From NCBI GenBank assembly GCA_003202005.1, contig QJJF01000003.1, positions 372,001-436,000 on the forward strand: a DNA stretch of 64,000 nucleotides, in the 5' to 3' direction. The notes under the pieces are model-generated. The model saw only the letters and a list, made by a program, of their open reading frames with translations. It had not been told where the DNA came from and did not search any database. Shown here piece after piece: positions 58,949-64,000 of this stretch; position 1 is the first letter of the stretch; every line of letters starts with the position of its first letter. Made by a program: the position numbers and the translations under genes. The stretch is from Williamsia faeni. Lineage in GTDB: Bacteria; Actinomycetota; Actinomycetes; Mycobacteriales; Mycobacteriaceae.

Positions 58949-58967
58949 TAAGGTGCTGCTAACCTAA
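58949..58967. promoter_or_regulatory. IdeR/DtxR-like iron box upstream of the 60-residue protein gene
   Basis: TAAGGTGCTGCTAACCTAA matches TWAGGTWAGSCTWACCTWA at 16 of 19 positions, including all nine right-half bases. It lies 34 bp before the small gene's GTG and 118 bp before the divergent typA start. Spacing suits repression of the small gene by iron-loaded IdeR. Confidence 0.55.
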
Positions 58968-59001
58968 CTTTCATCAAGACGGTCCTTGGAAAGGTGGGTA
59001 C

Positions 59002-59184
59002 GTGGGCAAGAAAAATGTGGCGGACATCTGCGAGATGAAGCCCAAGAAGAAGTGCTGCCGCAGTTCCACCCGTTGCCTCCGGTGCCCCGTCGTCATCCAC
59101 AAGATGCAGAAATTCTCCGCACAGGGGATGTCGAACAAAGAGCTCACCAAAGCCCTCAGAAAGGTGCGCGCCCGCGCCGCCTGA
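59002..59184 (+). CDS. 60-residue cysteine-rich conserved-looking small protein
   Basis: A 60-residue basic protein not tied to any family I can name. The first third is MGKKNVADICEMKPKKK, followed by CCRSSTRCLRCPVV: six cysteines in the N-terminal 28 residues, five of them within 11 positions, then a helix-forming tail GMSNKELTKALRKVRA. The start GTG at 59002 has GGAAAGGTGG upstream. The cysteines suggest a metal site. A possible IdeR box lies upstream; the gene is convergent with mutT2 across a repeat array. Confidence 0.75.
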   Translation: MGKKNVADICEMKPKKKCCRSSTRCLRCPVVIHKMQKFSAQGMSNKELTKALRKVRARAA

Positions 59185-59208
59185 CCCGTCCCCACCACCC
59201 CACCACCA

Positions 59209-59409
59209 CCGCCGACCGTGCCAATCGAACCGTCGAGCGTGCTCAAATGTCCCTCGACCGTGCCGAAGCCGCATGCGGCGAATGCACAAGGGCCCGCTCG
59301 GCGGTAGTGAGAGCACGCTCGGCGGACACGAAGGCACGCTCGGCGGACACGAAGGCACGCTCGGCGGACACGAAGGCACGCTCGACGGTCACGAGGGCAC
59401 GCTCGACGG
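59209..59409. repeat. 21-bp-period repeat array, locus C (3 inverted and 6 forward units)
   Basis: Inverted cores start at 59209, 59230 and 59251. After a central palindrome GCCGCATGCGGC (59268-59279), six forward cores start at 59291, 59312, 59333, 59354, 59375 and 59396. Spacing is 21 bp throughout each half; three spacers read ACACGAA. The last core stops 5 nt before the mutT2 stop codon, as at locus A. Confidence 0.9.
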
Positions 59410-59414
59410 ATCGG

Positions 59415-59804
59415 TCAGAGAAGTGCGATGAGGTCGTCGAGCCAGATCGCGTCGGCGGGCACCAGTTCGCCGGCTGCGGTCATCCGCCGGAGGTCGTCGG
59501 CATCCACCCAGCGGACGGCGGAATGTTCGTGCGGATGCGGTTCTCCGGCGATCAGTGTCGCGGCCATGGCGACCAGTGCCAGATCGGGGCGCAGCGGCAC
59601 CGGCGGTCCGATCTGATCGGTGACGGCCACCGTGATCCCCAGTTCTTCGACGAGTTCACGCTCGAGCGCTCGCGCCCGGGTCTCCCCCTCCTCGACTTTG
59701 CCACCGGGCAGCTCCCACAGGCCGGCCACGTCGGCCGGATACGTGCGCTGAGCGAGCAGCAATCGCCCACCGGCGATCACGGCGCCAGCCACGACCTCAC
59801 GCAT
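59415..59804 (-). CDS. mutT2: MutT2-like NUDIX nucleotide pyrophosphohydrolase
   Basis: A 129-residue NUDIX enzyme. VVAGAVIAGGRLLLAQRTYP leads to the intact box GGKVEEGETRARALERELVEELGI. The MutT2 family removes oxidised or methylated nucleotides (dCTP, 8-oxo-dGTP) in mycobacteria (Rv1160). ATG at 59804 overlaps the ABC ATPase stop by 8 bp. The 3' end abuts the repeat array. Confidence 0.9.
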   Translation of the reverse strand: MREVVAGAVIAGGRLLLAQRTYPADVAGLWELPGGKVEEGETRARALERELVEELGITVAVTDQIGPPVPLRPDLALVAMAATLIAGEPHPHEHSAVRWVDADDLRRMTAAGELVPADAIWLDDLIALL

Positions 59805-60900
59805 TCCGGCCCACTGTTCCCTTGTCGTCGGAGGTTGCCGTTTCGCTCGACGACTCATCAGGAGCTTCGGAGATGATGGCCATTCGGCCGCGATCGAGCG
59901 TGATCGTGACCTCGTCGCCCACCCGGAGCGAGGGATCGCCGACCGCGTCGATGACCAGGTCCGCCGCGACCGACAACCGAACCCTGGTCCCCTCGGGTAG
60001 CGATGCGACATGCCGGACCGTGCCGATGACACCGCCGTTCCCCTTGGCGAGCGACTTCTTGACGACCGACGTCGCGAGGACGGCCTCCGGCCGCAGCCCG
60101 ATGCGAACACCACCGTCGGGCAGGTCGACCGGGACCCGGCCGAGCGAGCTGTCGAGGACACCGCCGGAGATGGTCGCCCCGACGACGGTTGTGCAGCCGA
60201 TGAATTTCGCAATCCGTACGGACCTTGGTGCGCGCCAAAGCTTTTCGGGGCTATCGTCCTGCACGATCCGGCCGCCGTCCATCACCGCGATGCGATCGGC
60301 CATCATCGCCGCCTCGGAATGGTCGTGGGTCACCACGATCGTCGGAGTACCGGTGGCCCCGATGATCTCGGCGATCTGCAGCGCGAGCCGGTCGCGCAAC
60401 TGGCGGTCGAGGGCAGACAGTGGTTCGTCGAGCAGCAGCAGCCGCGGTCGTGGGGCCAGAGCCCGGGCCAGAGCGACCCGCTGCTGCTGACCACCGGACA
60501 GTTCGGCCACCTTGCGGCCGCCGAGACCGGGCAGATCGACCAGATCGAGCAGGTCGGTCACCCGCTCCGCGATGTCCGGCTTGCGCCAGCGCCGGACCCG
60601 CAGGCCGTATCCGACGTTGTCGGCGACGCTGCGCCCCGGCAACAACTGACCGTCTTGGAACACCACACCGAAGTCGCGGTGGTGGGTGGGTGTCCGGGAC
60701 AGATCGACTCCGTCGAACGTGATCGTGCCGGACGACAACGGCTCCAGACCGGCGATGGCACGGATGAGTGTCGACTTGCCACACCCCGACGGACCCAGCA
60801 ACGCCGTGATCGTCGCGCCGCGGGTACCGATCGCCAGATCCAGATCGGAGATGACCACCTCTGATCCGTAATTCACTGATACGGAAGACAATTCGAGCAC
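59797..60900 (-). CDS. thiQ: ABC transporter ATPase, thiamine-type (ThiQ-like)
   Basis: A 367-residue ABC ATPase with a C-terminal TOBE-like regulatory region. Walker A GPSGCGKST, signature LSGGQQQRVALARAL, Walker B LLLLDEPLSALDRQL, and VVTHDHSEAAMMADRIAVMDGG. The C-terminal half after residue 230 has GLRPEAVLA-type segments as in iron, molybdate or spermidine ATPases. The permease stop is directly upstream and the set with the SBP is typical of ThiBPQ. Confidence 0.8.
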   Translation of the reverse strand: MLELSSVSVNYGSEVVISDLDLAIGTRGATITALLGPSGCGKSTLIRAIAGLEPLSSGTITFDGVDLSRTPTHHRDFGVVFQDGQLLPGRSVADNVGYGLRVRRWRKPDIAERVTDLLDLVDLPGLGGRKVAELSGGQQQRVALARALAPRPRLLLLDEPLSALDRQLRDRLALQIAEIIGATGTPTIVVTHDHSEAAMMADRIAVMDGGRIVQDDSPEKLWRAPRSVRIAKFIGCTTVVGATISGGVLDSSLGRVPVDLPDGGVRIGLRPEAVLATSVVKKSLAKGNGGVIGTVRHVASLPEGTRVRLSVAADLVIDAVGDPSLRVGDEVTITLDRGRMAIISEAPDESSSETATSDDKGTVGRNA

Positions 60901-62574
60901 CTAGAACTCACCTCCCTCATCCCGCCGGACAACCTCGATGAGGGCCACCACCAGTGCGGTCACCACCAGCATCATCACTGAACATGCCATCGCAGTGCCG
61001 AAGTTACCCGACCCCGGACGCGACAGTGCCGTGCCGATCAGAACCGGCACCGTGGTGGTGTCGGGCCGGGCCACAAAACTGGTCGCCCCGAACTCGCCTA
61101 TCGCGATCACAAACGCGAAACCCGCTGCCGCACACAGCGCCCTTTTGATGATCGGGAGATCGACGGTCCACCAGACCCGAAGCGGGCCGGCACCAAGTGT
61201 CGCCACCGCCTGCCGCAGGCGCGGATCGACCAGGGCCATCGCGGGTACCAGGATCCGGATCACGAGCGGGGTGGCAATCAGCGCCTGCACGGCGGGGACC
61301 ACAGCCGGCGAGGTGGCGACCTCGCGCGGCATCGAGGTCAGGATCACGAGGTAGCCCAAGCCGACGGTCACCGCACTGACACCCAGCGGGAGCATCGCCG
61401 CACCGGTACCGACCCCGGCGAACACCCCGCTCGCCCGCGACAACGCCAGCGCACCCAGTAATCCGAGGACGAGCGCGATGAGCGTCGCCCAGAGGGCACT
61501 GACGAGGGAGTACTGCATGGCCTCCCAGGGAGTTTGGCCGTTGACCGGCTCCGCCAGTGCCCGATAGCCGTCGACATTCCAGCTGCCACCGACGGTGGGC
61601 CGCACCGAACGCCAGACCAGGACCGCGGGCGGTGCCAGCAGCACCACCAGGATTGCGGCGATGATCCCCCCGACCACCAGCCGCTGGGCCCCTTGCGGAC
61701 GGTGGCGCCGACGGGGCGCACCGACACCACGCACCCGACGACCCAGCACCCCACTGACCGCGACAACCACCGCGACAACGATGATCTGGACCATCGACAA
61801 CGCCACGGCGGCAGGCAGTTTGAAGAACCCGATGGCCTGCCGGTAGATCTCGGTCTCGAGTGTGTTGTACCGGCCACCACCGAGGATGAGCACAATACCA
61901 AAACTGGTGGCGCAGAACAGGAATACCACCGACGCGGCCGACGCGATCGCCGGCGCGAGGGCCGGCAGGGTGACGGTCCGCAATACGTGCCATCGCCCTG
62001 CGCCCAAGGTCCGGGCGGCCTGTTCGGCGCGCGGATCGAGCTGGCCCCACACCGAACCGACGGTCCGCACCACCACCGCGATGTTGAAGAACATGTGCGC
62101 CAGCAGGATTGCCCACACCGACGATCCGATGTCGAATCGGCCCAGTGGTCCGTGCTCACCGAGCAAGACAGTGAACGCGACACCCACCACGACGGTCGGC
62201 AGCACAAAAGGAATCGTGACGATGACCCGCAGCGCGAGTGCGCCGCGTATTTCGAAGTTGGCCAGCACCCACGCCACCGGTAGGCCGACAACGAGGGTGA
62301 GGGCCGTACTCGCCGCAGCCTGGGCGACGGTGAACCAGAGAAGGTGTACGGCATTGGCATCGTCGAGCAACGACACGAAGTCGACGCTCGCACTATCGCC
62401 GAAGGCTCGCCGCGCCAAGGCCACCAGCGGCCACCCGAACATCACTCCCACGAACAGCAGCGGAAGGGTGCCCGCGGCCGCCACGACAGCTGTTCTCGAC
62501 CCCCGCGTGGAGGGTGCGCGCCAGGCGGCCGGGCGAAGCGGCACGGCGGTCAGCGACCCATTACGGTGCGCCAC
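60901..62574 (-). CDS. thiP: ABC transporter permease, two-domain (ThiP-like)
   Basis: A 557-residue membrane protein of about twelve helices, the fused two-permease type. Two inner-membrane-binding loops with EAA-like signature (EQAARTLGAGRWHVLRTVTLP and RQAVATLGAGPLRVWWTVDLP) are clear. The family moves thiamine, iron or similar. The start is uncertain: GTG at 62574 overlaps thiB by 25 bp; GTG at 62544 is an alternative. Confidence 0.85.
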   Translation of the reverse strand: MAHRNGSLTAVPLRPAAWRAPSTRGSRTAVVAAAGTLPLLFVGVMFGWPLVALARRAFGDSASVDFVSLLDDANAVHLLWFTVAQAAASTALTLVVGLPVAWVLANFEIRGALALRVIVTIPFVLPTVVVGVAFTVLLGEHGPLGRFDIGSSVWAILLAHMFFNIAVVVRTVGSVWGQLDPRAEQAARTLGAGRWHVLRTVTLPALAPAIASAASVVFLFCATSFGIVLILGGGRYNTLETEIYRQAIGFFKLPAAVALSMVQIIVVAVVVAVSGVLGRRVRGVGAPRRRHRPQGAQRLVVGGIIAAILVVLLAPPAVLVWRSVRPTVGGSWNVDGYRALAEPVNGQTPWEAMQYSLVSALWATLIALVLGLLGALALSRASGVFAGVGTGAAMLPLGVSAVTVGLGYLVILTSMPREVATSPAVVPAVQALIATPLVIRILVPAMALVDPRLRQAVATLGAGPLRVWWTVDLPIIKRALCAAAGFAFVIAIGEFGATSFVARPDTTTVPVLIGTALSRPGSGNFGTAMACSVMMLVVTALVVALIEVVRRDEGGEF

Positions 62575-63575
62575 TCCTGCTGCCAGGTCTCCCGGTTTTT
62601 GGCGATCACTTCCGGTGGCATCGAGGCAGGTGCCTGCGGCTGAGGTGCGAATTGCGCCCAATCGGCCGGTAGCGGAGTTCCGGTACGCACCGGATACACG
62701 TACATCGATTCGGGCATTGCCGCCTGTGCCCGCTCGCCGAGCAGGAAGTCGACCACTTTCTGGGCGCCTTCGACATTCTCGGCACCGCGGAGCACACCCG
62801 CGTACTCAATCTGGGAGAAGCAGGTGTTGAGAAGAGCCTTGGTGGTCGGCAGGAAAGCCGGCGACGACGCGTACGAAACCACGATCGGCTTGCTGCCCTT
62901 TCCTTCGCCCGCGGTGAACTCCTGGTTGTATGCCTCGGTCCAGCCCGGCACCACGCTCACGTCGTTGGCCTTCAGTCGCTCCCAATACGCCTCCCACTGA
63001 CCCTCGTCCGGGTATGCGGAGATCGTCGAGAGCAGGAATGCCATTCCGGGTGACGAGGTGGCCGGGTCCATCACCACGGTCAGCCCTTTGTACTCGGCGG
63101 CAGTCAGGTCTTCGAGGTCGGCGGGCGGTGTGACGTTTCGCTCGGTGAACCATTCGCTGTCGACGTTGACGCAGACGTCGCCGCGATCGATCGCCGTGAG
63201 CCGATTCGGTTCTCCGAGCGAGTACTCCTGCGGACCGAGGTTGTTGTCCGGGCTCGTGTAGGGCTCGATGGCGTCGGCGTCGAGAACCCGGGAGGCAAAG
63301 GTGTTGTCGATGCCGTAGACGACATCGCCGCGTGGCGATCCGGCGGTGAGCGCAATCGACGACGACAACTGCCCGGCGTCGGCTTCCCGCACGACCTTGA
63401 GGGTCAGCCCGGTCTCGGCTTCGAACGAGGCCAGGACGTCGTCAGGCAGGACGAAGGAGTCGTGGGTGAGCAGTACCACCTCGTCGGCGGAGTCGGAATC
63501 GCCACACGCACTGAGGACGCCGGCCCCGACGGAGAGTGCGACGAGTGCTGCGGCGAGCTGTAATTGTCGAAGCAT
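62550..63575 (-). CDS. thiB: Thiamine ABC transporter substrate-binding lipoprotein (ThiB/TbpA-like)
   Basis: A 341-residue extracellular lipoprotein. Signal peptide with lipobox VLSAC near residue 24. VVLLTHDSFVLPDDVLASFE, VVREADAGQLSSSI, GDVVYGIDNTFASRVL and PGMAFLLSTISAY are diagnostic for ThiB/TbpA. Start ATG at 63575 with GGAGGG. It is the first gene of the thiBPQ-mutT2 operon. Confidence 0.88.
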   Translation of the reverse strand: MLRQLQLAAALVALSVGAGVLSACGDSDSADEVVLLTHDSFVLPDDVLASFEAETGLTLKVVREADAGQLSSSIALTAGSPRGDVVYGIDNTFASRVLDADAIEPYTSPDNNLGPQEYSLGEPNRLTAIDRGDVCVNVDSEWFTERNVTPPADLEDLTAAEYKGLTVVMDPATSSPGMAFLLSTISAYPDEGQWEAYWERLKANDVSVVPGWTEAYNQEFTAGEGKGSKPIVVSYASSPAFLPTTKALLNTCFSQIEYAGVLRGAENVEGAQKVVDFLLGERAQAAMPESMYVYPVRTGTPLPADWAQFAPQPQAPASMPPEVIAKNRETWQQEWRTVMGR

Positions 63576-63932
63576 CGACCCTCCAGGTGGGTTGTTATCC
63601 GTAGATCGTCGCGGTTGTTCCGCCACCGTGAATCTAAGCAGGCAACGGAAGTCGGCGAGAAATAGACCGTGACGATCACCTCCCGATACCTCGGAAGCGC
63701 TTTCAGATCAGTGCGACCTGAATCCCGTGCCCACAATGTGACATCACAATTGCATCACCAGTAACACTGATCACTCTGGTTGCCAGTTATGGTCCCAGGG
63801 CGACGTCAGCCACTCTGAGTTGGCCGAGCGCTACTGGCGGCAAAGTGATGAAACGGTTACCGTCAGCACGGCGATAGACATGTTGAGCCGTGCTCGAATC
63901 GGGCTCGAACGCGAGATGGGACACCAGGAACT
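63576..63932. other. Gap upstream of thiB
   Basis: No gene, repeat or recognised riboswitch is visible in this 357-bp stretch. It should hold the thiB promoter (minus strand) and the promoter of whatever begins at the right edge. Confidence 0.4.
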
Positions 63933-64000
63933 GTGCTTTTGAATCAGCAGGCAGGACGCAACCGCGGACGCTTCACCAAGGCCTCCACCGGCCGTGGCGT
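63933..64000 (+). CDS. Possible start of a gene running off the right edge
   Basis: A GTG at 63933 (AGGAA a few bases upstream) opens a frame reading VLLNQQAGRNRGRFTKASTG up to the window end; a TTG two codons later is an alternative. Only 22 codons are available, so the product cannot be named. It is basic and lacks a signal peptide in the visible part. Confidence 0.25.
   Translation, partial: MLLNQQAGRNRGRFTKASTGRG

Noticed and set aside
63576-63760. Possible TPP riboswitch upstream of thiB
   Set aside because: The expected conserved segments and pairing were not found by eye.

Overview
The window is about 64 kb of high-GC, densely packed chromosomal DNA from a mycolic-acid actinobacterium (Mycobacteriales/Corynebacteriales). 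The marker set is mycothiol (MshB), coenzyme F420 (FbiA, FbiB, a CofG), WhiB2, a type VII secretion pair (EccB/EccE), LpqW, GpgS, GlgM and a class Ib ribonucleotide reductase. Gene order follows blocks of the Mycobacterium tuberculosis chromosome, but the blocks are shuffled and there are extra genes. A Gordonia-like genus is my best inference; no rRNA or tRNA gene is present to prove it. I see no phage, insertion sequence or CRISPR array.

Layout. 0-10.3 kb: the end of a LigD polymerase domain, then a minus-strand block matching Rv3040c-Rv3043c (NUDIX, ABC ATPase, SerB2, CtaD) with a cupin and a PTH2-type protein inserted and with ctaD duplicated in tandem; a FecB-like lipoprotein and a beta-carbonic anhydrase read the other way. 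10.3-15.8 kb: an accessory island with two DUF2252 genes flanking a GlxA-type regulator and an isochorismatase-like hydrolase, plus a DUF427 gene. 16-22 kb: nrdHIEF with paired NrdR-type boxes, a flavin reductase and a TetR regulator (Rv3048c-Rv3055 block). 22-25.2 kb: divergent eccB and eccE away from any other ESX gene. 25.2-35 kb: manA, a TobH-like gene, manB, a PAP2 membrane protein, DUF3499, a metallopeptidase-like gene, whiB2, fbiA, fbiB and a NUDIX gene (Rv3255c-Rv3262 block). 35-50 kb: glgC/glgM, an RlmA-type methyltransferase, DUF3117, a DivIVA-like membrane protein, a KstR-box operon (SDR and acetoacetate-decarboxylase-like), gpgS, folP2, fadD6, two LOG-family genes, dapE, dapD, dapC and fdxC (Rv1213-Rv1201 and neighbouring blocks). 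50-64 kb: cysteine dioxygenase-rhodanese, an unknown gene, a CofG-only FbiC, mshB, lpqW, typA, a 60-residue cysteine-rich protein behind an IdeR-like box, mutT2 and a thiamine-type ABC transporter.

Functional themes: mannose and glucan supply for the cell envelope (ManA, ManB, GlgC, GlgM, GpgS, LpqW), meso-diaminopimelate synthesis (DapC, DapD, DapE), F420 synthesis, DNA precursor supply and terminal respiration.

The most unusual signals are a dispersed family of 14-bp cores on a 21-bp period at three intergenic sites; an operator-like sequence shared by the two tandem ctaD copies; a CofG half of FbiC with no CofH half; and the small cysteine-rich gene behind the IdeR-like box.
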